Assembly (NCBI GenBank): GCA_037783415.1
Contig: JAZGTN010000150.1
Coordinates: 1,426,001 to 1,490,000 of the forward strand
Direction of reading: 5' to 3'
Length of the DNA stretch: 64,000 bases
DNA from: Leptasterias polaris
Taxonomy: Eukaryota; Echinodermata; Asteroidea; Forcipulatida; Asteriidae
The notes below the pieces were generated by a model, which had not been told where the DNA came from, did not search any database, and saw only the letters and a list, made by a program, of their open reading frames with translations. This document shows positions 10,759 to 22,500 of the stretch, in pieces (the first letter of the stretch is position 1; every line of letters starts with the position of its first letter). The position numbers and the translations under genes were made by a program.

Positions 10759-10902
10759 AGATGTCCGCCTGTAGCTCGTCGCCGAAGAACGATGTTACCC
10801 CATTGTTGGTGCATTTAACATGTTCTTTCTTGCAGGTTAGGGAGCGGCGTGGCGCGATAGAAAATAATTTATTCACGGTTGAGCCCGCGAATTAGTGAAT
10901 AA
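10759..10902 (+). repeat. Ngaro split direct repeat B1
   Basis: 144-bp repeat immediately followed by A2 with no spacer. Its partner B2 is at 11356-11499. Confidence 0.9.
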
Positions 10903-11038
10903 TGACCTTTTCTATCGTTAGCCATGAGGGCGCACTTGCGCATTACGCAACGGTGTGAGGGTTGAGTGGACGCCGTAAGGGCGTGGTTGTCATTGATCGT
11001 TTTCAGCGCAGCTACAACGGACGTGTACGTTTTATTTT
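10903..11038 (+). repeat. Ngaro split direct repeat A2
   Basis: 136-bp copy of A1, abutting B1. The B1/A2 junction ('gaataa|tgacc') corresponds to the circle junction expected for a split-direct-repeat element. Confidence 0.9.
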
Positions 11039-11355
11039 TCATTCATAAGATGGGAACAATACAAACCTCAAGACGAGTGATAAGTCATGTGTAAAGGAAC
11101 TAATTTCGTGGCATTATATTCCTTGTTGTTGACTGCAAGTATGTTTACAAAAATGATTGACTAAAAATTTTTACTTTCAATTTGAATAACCTTTATCTGT
11201 ATAGAGATTTCAGGTTTCAGTTGCCAGTGATCCTGTGAAAGATGATCGATAAGCAGAGGAAATGTCTTCTGCGCGCACAGCGTGTCTCAAAGGTTTGTGT
11301 CACCTACGACAGGTATGTCTACTAGTCCTAGGCTTAGCATTAGCCTAGAGTAGCC

Positions 11356-11499
11356 AGATGTCCGCCTGTAGCTCGTCGCCGAAGAACGATGTTACCCCAT
11401 TGTTGGTGCATTTAACATGTTCTTTCTTGCAGGTTAGGGAGCGGCGTGGCGCGATAGAAAATAATTTATTCACGGTTGAGCCCGCGAATTAGTGAATAA
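11356..11499 (+). repeat. Ngaro split direct repeat B2 (right end)
   Basis: 144-bp copy of B1, 317 bp beyond the end of A2. It marks the right end of the element. Intron sequence of the CACTA-like gene begins at about 11500. Confidence 0.9.
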
Positions 11500-11618
11500 C
11501 TTCTGGATAAGTTTAACACGGCTGGTATCCGTCAAAAAGTGCAGGAAACTATGTGGATTACCATAAAGTGGAATCAAATATAGTGATTGTCGAAACATGT
11601 ATAAACTTTCTTTCTGAC

Positions 11619-13553
11619 CTTTTTGGAACAAATCGAGGAGCTGTGCCGTTACTACTCTCAGTAAAACTGACATTTCTGGTTTACTCTTCCCAAACCACAA
11701 TGCACCGAACAACCGAAACTTCCTTGTGAACCTATATAAAGATTTGACATTAATGAATATTTAATTGTTAAATTTAAGTCACAGTTGGCCTTTGTTTCAT
11801 TATGACCTTTGTTTCATTATGAATTACTTGCTCTTCATAATGCTTAATTGATAAATTAAACTGAACTCTATACATTTGATTCAGTTCACACTCACCTGAA
11901 GGATAAATAAGCCTTTCATGTTTATCTAGTATCCATTGCATCAACATTATTAATTTTTCTTTGTTTTTGTTGTTAAATATTGCGCCTTTTGAAGGGGTAC
12001 TTCTATTATGAAAATCTAAATCAGTATTGGAACTTGGCAAAGGGCACCACAACAAAAGCACAGGGCACCACGGCAACTGCTGTGGGTGCTGTGGGTTACT
12101 TCAATGCCTGCATGAATACTTGTGTATTAAATCTTTGATGATCAAAATATCAAACTAAAATAAACATTCACCTTAATGCCGGTGGCAATTCGTTAATGGT
12201 AAAATACACTGGCCAGACTGCATACGTTGAGGACCGAAAGAGAGACACTCCATCCATGTTCATCTGGAGTGAAATGTGGACCTCTCTCTTTCTTGCATCC
12301 TGATCAGTCCCTTTGAAGAACGAGCCATCAAATTGCTGTTTGTATAAATCGCCATCCAGAACATCAGTAAGAACATCCTCATTGTGAGGAAATGACTCTT
12401 TGTACTTGTTGATTTCATCTACACAATCTGATAAGTTAATCGATAAAAGAGAACAATAAGAAGATTATTATACTTTTATTAGTTAAGAAAACCCTGCAAC
12501 ACAACTATTAATTATAAGTCTGCAAAGGACTCAGTTTAAAAACAACGATGCATTGCATGGTGATATATCAATGGTATTCAGTCTTCGATAACACCATTAT
12601 GTAGACATATTCTATACTGTGTAGAGTTGTTCTTGAGAACTTGTCTTACTATTTATTTTACTGCCATGGAATAGATTTTGGAAATTAACAATGTATACTG
12701 TATAGTTTGAATTTCATGTTTTTGTTTTTTTAGTTGTGGTAAGTAATGTTTTACTTCTTGCTTTAAAGCTGAATGCAAACGTTTTCGAGACAGTTACATT
12801 GGATTATATGTAATTTAACAATTTGAAAAAACAGTATTGTGTATACACAAAACAAGAAAGGACCAAACCTGGAATGACGTTCTTCAACTGTTCATCTAAA
12901 GGAACTGTGATGAAGTGGTCATCTTTGGATATTGGTTTACCACAATGCTCACAGTTGAGTATTTGTTCACAAACCCCGTTGTAATGCTTGCAGAATGTAC
13001 AGTAGAAGTGTTTCTGTATCTTAGTTTTCAGTCCCACGAAGAACTTATCAAAGTTATGAATGGTGAATGCTTGACAAACAGAGGCAGGCAACAACAAGCT
13101 AACTAATGTCAACAGTTCACCAGTTGCTTTTTTGGTTAAACTATGGCGGAGAACAAATGTCATAATTAACAACATAGCACTTCCCACTGTCAGCAAAGAG
13201 GTTTCATACAGAGGCTGTTCCTCATCTCTGTTGTGTTCTACATGTAGCTCATTATCCACTTCAGAATCACTGCTGTTATAACTGAAAATGTCGTCATCTT
13301 GCAAGTCGGCTCCTTCCATCACAGAATCAAGATCATTCGTATCTGGGTCTTCTTGTTCAGCATGCTCATCATCGGAAGACTCTTCACATTCAGACAGTTT
13401 GTCAGTATCCGGAGTCTTCTTCCACCGATAATATGTAGATTTGGGAACTTTTGGGGGCTCAATCTCAGATTCACAATCAACATCTGCAACCAAGTATTGT
13501 CTGTATGGGCCTCTCTTCTTAGTCGTCTCTTGGCTGTTCCAAGGGTTTGCCAT
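11619..13553 (-). CDS. CACTA/EnSpm-like transposase, exons 1-3 (N-terminal part)
   Basis: Exon 1 is 13553-12869, exon 2 is 12427-12172 and exon 3 is 11731-11619, all on the minus strand with GT-AG borders and matching phases (1, 2, 1). Exon 1 starts with an ATG, an acidic linker (about residues 50-110), a 'TVGSAMLLIMTFVLRH' hydrophobic block and a CxxC...CxxC zinc-ribbon-like set. Exon 2 encodes a 'MDGVSLFRSS' and 'WPVYFTINELPP' stretch, and exon 3 'LWFGKSKPEM'. The MDGV..F..S, WP and KP motifs are standard landmarks upstream of the catalytic core in CACTA-type transposases. Exon 3 joins exon 4 at 5219 across a 6.4-kb intron that contains the Ngaro element. Confidence 0.8.
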
Positions 13554-14307
13554 AATTACTAGTCAGCAGTACAACTACAACTTACAAGTACCGAACAGGA
13601 ACACAGCACTCTGAAATAAATTGTATTATTACAAATTTTACAAAAAGGGCCATCGACTCCTTCTTTTCCTGACAAAGAACACACCCTCGTGCAATTTGTG
13701 CCTGCCATTTCTTCAATTTTGGGAATCATTTTCTTCTTTACTCAAAGCTAAAAACCCGACAACAAAATTGAAGATGAGTGTTGTGGCCATTTATCTCGCC
13801 CAAATTGCGAAGAGAATTTTCTGAGTTTCCATGGAGCCTAGTGTATAGTGTTGGCGAGACCCGGTTTCAAAAGAGAACTCTATGGCTTTTTATGGATAGG
13901 TGTTTCGGTATGGTCTAGCTCCGCAAAAATTACCGTTCGTGAGTGTTCATGTATACTCTTGGGATCATACTATTTTCGCTGGTATCCTACCCTAAAGGCC
14001 GGTTAGCAAAATTTCGCGGACGCGGACCGACGATCTAAAAAGGCGGTAATTCGATTCGGTGGTGGTGTCAACTGTTAAATCCCGAGATCTAGCTCACCCT
14101 CTCTCCCGATTCTCTTATTAAATCGTGGTTTGTTGTCAAGACATTTTTCGTCACAAACAGTTTCTTTGAATTCGGATTTTGTGTTGTTGATAATAGCGAA
14201 TCATAGACTGCAAGTGCAAGTTAGGTAAGCACAACTTTTCTGAAGTTGACTGGCACAGTAGACAGTGGCAGCAATTCCGACGAACACGTCCTTCACCGTT
14301 AACAATC
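13554..14307. promoter_or_regulatory. Divergent intergenic region
   Basis: 754 bp separate two head-to-head start codons: the CACTA-like transposase (minus, 13553) and the BEN-domain gene (plus, 14308). Promoters and 5' UTRs of both should lie here. I see no convincing TATA box or CACTA-type terminal repeat, so the exact boundary between element and host DNA is unknown. 'tagtg' occurs twice near 13850, but that is too weak to call an element end. Confidence 0.4.
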
Positions 14308-17300
14308 ATGTCAAACCGACTGGTTAAGAAGAAAAGGTTTGCTGAAAATGAGAGTAAGTTGATGAATATTCTTAATCAAGTTAGTCATGTTCAATGTTAG
14401 TTGCGACGGTCGGAACCCATCCTCCCGACCGTCGGTATGAAATATAAATATTACTAATAAACTAACTTGCTAGCAGTAGATGTACGTGGACTATACTTGT
14501 TCTAGAAACTAGTATTAATAATAAGGCTCTGTGAGCCAGGGGTCTAACATTTTGGACCTCCGTAACGCTATACGTTTTAAAAATTGTCGTTGATAGGTGA
14601 ACATTTTACGATGGTTTGCCATCAATATCTACACTGTTTCCTTTGCACTATACAACCAAAAATTTCCCCAAACACTTAATATACATTCATAATGAATGCA
14701 TTTCCTTTTTGTTGAGTTATGTTCAAAAACATCTTCAAAAAATGAAATTTACCACGCAATTACTAGCGATTGTTTTTCCCTCGATGAGGGAAAGACAAAT
14801 TTCATTTTTTGAAGATGTTTTTGAACATAACTCAACAAAAAGGAAATGCATTCATTATGAATGTATACCATTTTGAAAACATATAGCGTTACGGAGGTCC
14901 AAAATGTTAGACCCCTAAGTTATAAGGCTCACAGAACCTTATAGTTTCTAGAAGTACGTGGACTATATTGTATTTTTATTGTAAACATGTGTAGGCCTAT
15001 AGTATTATGATACATGTAGTAGTACTAACTTATTTTAACTACTAAAAATGCTGCTAGTCCTAATACGGTACTACAGTACTACCTAGTAACTGGGGCGCTG
15101 TACTCATTTTTAGAAATGTTGTCTTTTTATCTTTCGTACTACTACTACTAGCTGACTAGTGTAGTACCGCCCCAGGAATTACATACGTCGCGATTCTGCA
15201 TTCCCTGATATGATAATGATATGGCATAATTTTGAATAGGGAAGCCACAAAAAATGCCTCAGAACGAAAAAAATACCCAACAAAATTGCTTTAAAAACGC
15301 CTAGGCCTACTGGCTTCTTGATATGTCTGTGTCTAAGGTGCAACATGTCATCAGGTATTTAAATGTATAACTCACGATTTTGTTTTGTGCTGCAATTTTA
15401 AGTTGTTCAGTGATGATGATTGATTTGTACAATTTAATCTGCCACTTTTTTTCGTGGTGGCCTTAATTAGATGGTTTTAATGTTAGCCTTTGACAATGTT
15501 TTACTTTGGACAGTGACATGAACTATGAACTATAAATTTCGTGTGAATACTGCATATGCATGCAGTACAGAAAAGGCTTAAAGAAAATTAAAAGTATTTT
15601 CCCCTCATTGCAGCTTGGGTTACAGTGAGCTTCATTGAAGACAACATAAAGTCTGTAAGTCGACTTGGGGACTTGGATGTAGATGTGCCAGAGATGGTTG
15701 TCATCGGGGACAAGGTAAATGCCCGGTACTCTGACAACAAGTTGTACCCAGCCATTGTAATTGAAATCTCAGGTAGGTATACATTGTAAGTTTGTTATAC
15801 ATTGTATATTATTATTGAGCCCAGTTGCATACCAATCTAACAATGTCCACTGATCAATAGGGGTAGGGAGATCGGCCCAAATGATGTTTTTCTACTGCAC
15901 CCCCATAAAATTGGTAATCTTAAAATTTGGCCGAGTTATGTAATTTTTAGTATTATTTTTCCGGCATTCTGTTCTGTAAATTTTGAGAGTGCAATGCGTA
16001 TTTACAATTATCCTGGAAACTTTCACAAATAAGATATCTGCACCCCAATAAATTTAATATCACTGGAAAGCTTTTTTTTAAAAGGAATACAATGGTTTTC
16101 AAATGAGTATTATTATTTTTTTTTTTATGAGATATCGCCTAACTCACAAGGCCACGGACGGCCACTCAAGGTGAGGGCTACACATAACTGATTTGGGCTA
16201 TCGACCCAAATCAATTGACACCAGGGGCACGTTGCCTCCTACTCCTGGGGCTGAAACAGGGTTACCCCCTTTACAGTCCTTAAGGATGTAGGCATGGGTA
16301 TCATCCACTAGGAGCCTGTCTGGTAGAGCAGAATGCACTACCTTCCCAACTTTTTCGAAGCAATTATGGTTAAGTGCCTTGCTCAGGGGCACAAGTGTCA
16401 TGACCGGGTATCGAACCCACACTCTGGCATTGATATCTTAAAATTTGGCAGAGATATCACAAATTAATAATGAATATAATCAAACATTCATCAAGAATCA
16501 AGATGTTAGAATCCCTAAGTAAAATTTCTGAAATTCTGAAAATGAACACTTTTATAAAATTTAAATGCGCAGCTAACCGCAAATACCCATGCAACAGAAA
16601 AGCAGTGCAAAACAATCACAACACTTTAATGTTGTCAGTTTATTTTTTTAATTATTTTTGTGGACTCTAACAAACTTTCAGTACATGTATATTTCTAAGG
16701 TTAATTTGTAAGGTCAGTTAATTTGTAATTAATGCAATGTTGTATTTTGTTTTTCAGACGATAAAGACAAATGCCTGATGGCCAAGATCAGCACCATCAA
16801 TAAAAATCACAAAGAAATGCGCAAAAAGTCCCCTACAAATACATCCAAGAACTCACAAGGTACATTGTATTAACAAGGAGTGAATGTGTGCACAACTTGG
16901 GAAATATTAGTGGAGGTAGCAGGATGTTCATATAGACATTCTGGTATTCTAATGGAAGCTGCCCTTTTAACAAGCATGTGTCTCCAGACAAAAAAGTGGT
17001 CTCTCTGTGTCAGGATAAAAAATTTATGTCTAAATAATCTCAGAAAGACCGAAAGGTTTCTTCTCAATTTGATCACCCCCCTGGGTTAAAATTTGTCCTC
17101 CCAACTTGTAAAAGTGTTTTCTGTTTCAAAATGGGTTATTCGTGTATGAATTTTATAACGCTGCAAATAATTCAATCAATAACATTTGAATTCATAGTTT
17201 GTTAAGGCCTGTATGCATAATTATTTTTTTTATACAGGCCTGTTTTTAGGGGGTTTGTCATGGTCTTTTAAAAAGTAAACCCCCATTTCAACTGCATGTA

Positions 17301-19316
17301 TGGCCCAGTACAAAAGTAAAACGAGATTCACACAAAATATATTTTGTTTTCTATATAGTAGCCAAAAAACCTTTAATTTTATTTTGCTTACTGGTTTACT
17401 TATTTGGTTTGCAGATCAATATTTAAGTACAATGATCAAAATTCAAAAATTTCTTACAAAAAGTTTACCAATGATTCACCTTTTTCTAAGATGTTCCGTC
17501 CAAGACAAGAAAAAAACCTGGCAAAGAAACATCTTCACGACAGAAAATGCTGAAGGACATGGGGTTGGACATCTATAATATCCTACAGGTTACACCTGCA
17601 ATACAACCTGAACCAACAAAGCCTTCCTCCCATGCCATTCCTTCACAACAATTCTCCCGGCCATTGCTCTACCAATCGTCATCCTCTCCTGCACCACCAC
17701 TGTCCTTCCACCAGCCTGATCCACCAGCTTTTCATCATTCTGCCCACCAACCATCTTTCGTGCCTCCATCTCTCTATCGCCCCTATTCACGATCACCCTC
17801 TTCTCCCATGTCCGTTGAAGAACCCACATTTGCAGAGCTTGTTACTCGGCACCTTGTCACCGACAATGAAGATTATGTACCTGTTGGCGACAAGGTGCAA
17901 GTTTGCACAAATGACGGCTGTCGCCAACGAATTTCTGAACTTGAGGAGGATCTTGAAAGGGTCACAAAAGAATTAGGTAACCTTAAAGTGCATGTATCAG
18001 GTCTGGGATTTCATGGAGGCCATGGCATTTCGTTGCCCCATGTCTGGGTGCCCCTTCAAAATATTTTCTAAAACTAAGATTTTGCAATGGAAGTGCCCTT
18101 TGCAAAATGAAAATGGCCTTCCCTTTTTAAAGATGAAATTCCAGACTTGATGTACCCAAAACCTTTTTAAATATTTGTACAAGTAGTAAAGTGTTTCAAT
18201 TTTGGGCGGAACACTGAAAAGAGTGGATTTTAAACCTAAAAGTCGTCATTCATAAATACATTACATTTTAGCTGTGTTTGAGAACCTGTAGCTTTTGAGC
18301 GAAAGATTGGTTGACAATCTAAAAGTAAAAAGAAACCAAATTTGTAAGGTTTAAGTGTACATAAGTCTAGGTAGCGGAGATGATAGAGTGATCTACGTGC
18401 TTGCGACTCGAGTCCAAAACAGTAACATTATTTTGCACAAATTAAACAATACATTTAATCTATTTCCATTGAGTTTTCTTTCTTTCCTTATGATATTATA
18501 TTTACAGTTGAACTAAAACGAGGCAAGCCACTTGACCAACAAGAGGATATCTACTGCCGCCCAAAGCCAGGCTATGTGGATGAAGATTTGGCGACAAAGT
18601 ATAAGGTAGTTCTGTGTACATGTACATGTACATGTACTTGTTTTATTCATATGACCAACTGTATCTGCTCCATGGTTTCAAATTGTACCTAAAGTTAGCA
18701 TTCCAACTGAACTTGATTCACACGACACATTATACACGTGCACTGACGCCAGGAACTGGTGCAGCAATTGGAGAAAACAGCGTTATAGTTCAACGCTTTT
18801 GAAAACCAAGCTTTCCCATACAATTTTAGGAAGTTTTTATAAATGGAGACTTTATGGTTTGAACTTTATATCTATGGTGCTTTTTAATGTCTTTCGTCCA
18901 AAATTTTATCCTAAATGTATTTCACCACGTTCTGTGAAGTACTTATCGTAGCCCAGGCATTGTCAATGGTCAACCACTTTTTGGAGAAAAAGTTAATACA
19001 GATGAAATAATATGGATGCCACATTCAATGACCTCTGACCCCTAACAATTATTTGTGCATACATTTTAACATCCATCAAAGAAGGGATGTGAAATTGCTT
19101 GATTTGTGTTTCTACGTCCTGTCTAAAATATTATGTTTCTTGTAAGCTTTCATTCAATCTTTTTTGTTGATGTACTGGTTGTCTCTTCCACAGATGATTG
19201 AGCTTACCCCAAGCAGCGGAGTGTTTATCCACGCCGAGGATAAAAGGATGTTGTTGGGCAAAGGAGATGGGAAACAACAAGTGCGGATGTTGTTTGGTGT
19301 AATGTTTCCATCTTGA
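14308..19316 (+). CDS. BEN-domain protein, BEND5-like layout (six exons)
   Basis: Exons are 14308-14353, 15614-15772, 16758-16859, 17491-17976, 18508-18605 and 19194-19316. Every junction is GT-AG and every phase matches, giving 337 aa. Exon 2 encodes a 'VSFIEDNIKSV' segment and a small 'VNARYSDNKLYPAIVIEI' beta-rich stretch, resembling the N-terminal region of BEND5-type proteins. Exon 4 encodes a Pro/Ser/His-rich linker and a short coiled coil ('RISELEEDLERVTKEL'). Exon 6 encodes a BEN-like start ('GVFIHAEDKR', 'VRMLFGVMFPS') that is cut by TGA at 19314. After the stop the frame continues as 'PLASGCNVR' to a good donor at 19342, as if the domain once continued. BEN proteins bind DNA and recruit repressors in the nucleus. 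This is the best host-gene candidate in the window. Confidence 0.65.
14500..14953. mobile_element. Foldback (long inverted repeat) element
   Basis: Nearly the whole interval folds on itself. The outer arms begin and end with 'ttctagaaacta' and its complement and share 'gtctaacattttggacc' and 'ccgtaacgctata'. The inner arms of about 54 bp (near 14699 and 14795) flank a loop of about 40 bp. A 13-bp direct repeat, 'gtacgtggactat', lies outside both ends (14482-14494 and 14954-14966) and may be the target-site duplication, with 5 extra bp on the left. There is no coding capacity. It lies in intron 1 of the BEN-domain gene. Confidence 0.8.
16198..16422 (-). mobile_element. SINE with box B and conserved central domain (5'-truncated)
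   Basis: Read on the minus strand, the unit opens with 'GGTTCGATACC', a perfect match to the Pol III box B consensus GGTTCGANNCC. It continues with 'CTGAGCAAGGCACTTAACC', a motif recurring in conserved-core SINE superfamilies of vertebrates and marine invertebrates. No box A is seen upstream, so the copy is 5'-truncated or diverged. It lies in intron 2 of the BEN-domain gene. Confidence 0.55.
18615..18637. repeat. (TACATG)n microsatellite
   Basis: Three to four units of 'tgtaca' starting 9 bp after the donor of BEN-gene exon 5. Confidence 0.8.
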
Positions 19317-19400
19317 CCCCTGGCTAGTGGGTGCAATGTTCGGTATGTGTATGATTCTGTTCTGTATCCAGTCCTTTTTGTGGGGCTATAACAAGTTTGC

Positions 19401-19429
19401 CTTGAATTTCACTGTTCAGTGACTCCGAT
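19401..19429. repeat. Left terminal inverted repeat of the Academ-like element
   Basis: 29 bp, the exact reverse complement of 24207-24235. Confidence 0.9.
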
Positions 19430-19502
19430 ATTTATATATCCTTTTTGTTTGTGTTTCTTTTTTTTGCAGGTTGCAGCCTTTAACTGAAGTCTCGTGTACA
19501 TA

Positions 19503-22500
19503 ATGAATTGGGCATTGTGTATCATATGCCAACAGCCTACCACTGAAGTACTCCGGTGCCCTTTAAATGCACCGGGACCTGAAGGCAGATCTGAGCCATA
19601 TAAATCCTTCCTGGACAATGTGAATGCTTTCAGGGAGCTGAATAAACTGCCAGTACCACTCACTTTTGGAGAGGACATTGATGTGGACCAGTTTGTCAGG
19701 CATCGGGCACATTGGCATAAATCTTGTCACACAAAATTCAATGTGAACAAACTGCAAAGAGCACGAAAGAAGGAGAGAGCTGGAACTTCCAAGAGCAGTG
19801 CTGCAGATGAGAAACAACATCAACATCGCGAGGCCCTGGACAAGAGTGCATGTATATTTTGTAGAAAATCAGATGGACATCTTCACGAGTTCATGACTAT
19901 TAAGGCAGATGAAAATGTCAGGGGTATGGCAACAGACCTGCAAGAAACTGAATTATTGTCCAGAATTGAGGGTGGTGATCTCATTGCACTAGATGCAAAA
20001 TATCACCTGGCTTGCTTAGTTGGACTCCGAAATCGACATCGCTCGCTAATGAGGCAATGCCAAGAATCCTCTGACAGTCAGAAACAAGATAAGAAAATCC
20101 AAGCCAGAGCCTTTGTTGAGCTCATCACCCATGTGGAGAATTGCGTGGAAGGTGGTCAATTCTACTACAAGTTTTCATACTTGCGTGAACTGTATGAAAA
20201 CCGTCTGCTTGATTTTGGTATCCGCAAGGAAATCAACAAGGTTCGCTTCAAGGAACAAGTCCTGCGGTACTTTTCCCATGCCCAGGAGCAGAGTGATGGA
20301 AAGAATTTGATACTTGTTTTCGAACAGGGTATGCAGGAAATGCTGAAGCAGGCTTTAAAGTGTGACTATGAAGAAGACGCACTGATTCTTTCCAAGGCTG
20401 CCAAAATTGTGCGGGATGATATATTCGGTTCCAATGGGTTCAACTTTAATGCCATATTCCCCACTGAATGCCAGCAGAACTCCGTTCCCACCAATCTCAA
20501 GTCCCTGGTGGCCATGATGCTGGTCGGAGCCGACCTGAAAGATCAGAGCCATGCGGACTCCCAGGCATGCCTCACTGTCTCACAGACCATCCTGTTTAAC
20601 TGTAAGAAGAGGGCCCCAACTAGCAAATCTCGACATTCATTGGAGTACGAACCACCTTTGCCCCTTTACATAGGACTAAGTGTCCACACGCAGACCAGGT
20701 CAAAGAAGTTGATTACTCAGCTATATGAGTTGGGCCTCAGTGTAAGCTATGATCGGGTTGTTAAACTTGAGAGTCAGCTGGCTACTGCCGTCTGTGAGAA
20801 CATTGTGAAGAATGGAGTTGTGTGTCCTGCTCAGCTACGTAAAGGGCTCTTCACCGTGAGTGCCCTAGACAACCTTGATCATAACCCATCAAGTACCACA
20901 GCCAAAGGGTCCTTCCATGGCACAGGCATCAGTCTCTTTCAGTTCCCCTCCAAGTCCAATGTGGGACACTTCCAGGATGGAATAGGCATGCCCTCGCCAG
21001 AAACAGAGAAGAATCATCGGTTGCCTGACAACTTCACCACCGTGCCAGCAGTTGCACTCATGAAGGCCAATGTGGCTGTTCCCAAGACACACAATCCGAT
21101 TAGAGCTGTGGAGGGACACCTGGGGGGAGCACATATGAAAGAGAAATGTTGGTTCGAGCATTCACTCAAGCTGATCGAAAAGGAGGCGCTAGACAAGGGG
21201 GAAATTGTGGCCTGGTCAGCTTACCACGCATCTCTACAAGACGTATCAGATGATTTACAGCCTGCTCTCTCACAGCTCTTGCCAATGTTTTATGAGAAGG
21301 CTGCTACAGCTTCCATGATCAAGCATGGGATGGATGTACAGCGCGAAGCCACACAGTTTCTGAATCCTACACAGATCCCAGTAATGGCTGTGGATGCACC
21401 ACTGTACGCACTGGCCAAGTTTGTTCAGTGGAAGTGGCCTCAAACACATGGTGAGGACAAGTGTGTTGTCATGTTTGGTGGTCTTCATATTGAAATGGCA
21501 ATGTGGAAGACATATGGGGACTACTTGGAATCCTCTGGATGGACCACTGCACTGACTGAAGCTGGTATCGCATCCTCCGGCACAGCTGACTCCTTCCTCA
21601 AAGCATCACACCTCACTAGAACAAGACATGCCCACCAAGTGACCGCTCTGGCATTGGCCAAGCTGCAGAAGGATGCCTTCTTGGACATGGTGACTGAGGG
21701 ACCACATGATGAGAAGACCAAAGAAGCTTGGAGACAAGATATGATCACCAAGAGTCCAACATTCCAGTACTGGGATACCATCCTTAACATGGAAATTTTG
21801 GGTCTGATATTTGTGCGGGCACACAGAGAACAGGATTTCCCCCTATACGTGGAGTCATTGAAGGCTCTTGTCCCATGGTTCTTCGCCCTTGATCACCAGA
21901 ACTATGCCAGATGGATTCCTGTTCACATCCGTGACATGGAAAGTCTGCCCACATCCATTCAGGTGGAATTTGAAGAACATGGTCATTGGGTTGTTTCCAA
22001 GACCACAAACAGATTCTCAAGCATACCGATAGACCAGGCTCATGAGCAAAATAACGATCTGGTGAAGGGTTCTGGGGGTGCAGTGGGACTCACCGAAAAT
22101 CCCTCAGCATTCAAGAAGTGGATGATCGCAGGGCCTGAACAAGCACGGCTTCTTAAAGAGTTTGAGCAGCAGTACATTTCAGAAGAAGACAATAAACAAC
22201 AACACCATGAAGAAGGAATGTCTACACAGAAGACATTCAAAGAGCAAGCACTAGCTCTGGTGCACATCATCAGTGGGATGAGCAATCCGTTCCTAGATGA
22301 TACCCCCGAACTTCTAATGCTGGACACACGAAATGTGATTGACGAGTCTGTGGACAAGACAGTCCGCACTATAGAATCAGTGGGCAGGGATCAGTACAGC
22401 AAGTACCATAAGACAGTGATCAGCGACCGCACACGCTCCATTCACGATCCCATCAAAAAGAACTCACTGCCACTCTTCAGATGCCCAACACACAAGACCA

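Larger units (their letters stand above)
6033..11499 (+). mobile_element. Ngaro/PAT-type tyrosine-recombinase retrotransposon
   Basis: A 5467-bp element with split direct repeats in the order A1 (6033-6168), coding region, B1 (10759-10902), A2 (10903-11038), spacer, B2 (11356-11499). A1/A2 are 136 bp and B1/B2 are 144 bp; by eye each pair is essentially identical. This geometry, with gag, RT-RNase H and a tyrosine recombinase in one orientation and no integrase, defines the Ngaro/PAT branch of DIRS-order elements. Near-identical repeats and open frames suggest a recent insertion. The element lies inside intron 3 of the minus-strand CACTA-like transposase gene, in the opposite orientation. Confidence 0.88.

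Noticed and set aside
13840..13870. CACTA-type terminal motif ('tagtgtatagtg') as the right end of the transposon
   Set aside because: No matching CACTA start was found near 3.4-3.7 kb, and no subterminal repeats were visible. The motif is too short.
19314..19316. Selenocysteine or programmed read-through of the TGA in the first BEN exon
   Set aside because: BEN proteins are not known to use selenocysteine, no SECIS-like structure was evident, and an alternative BEN exon or exon decay explains it more simply.
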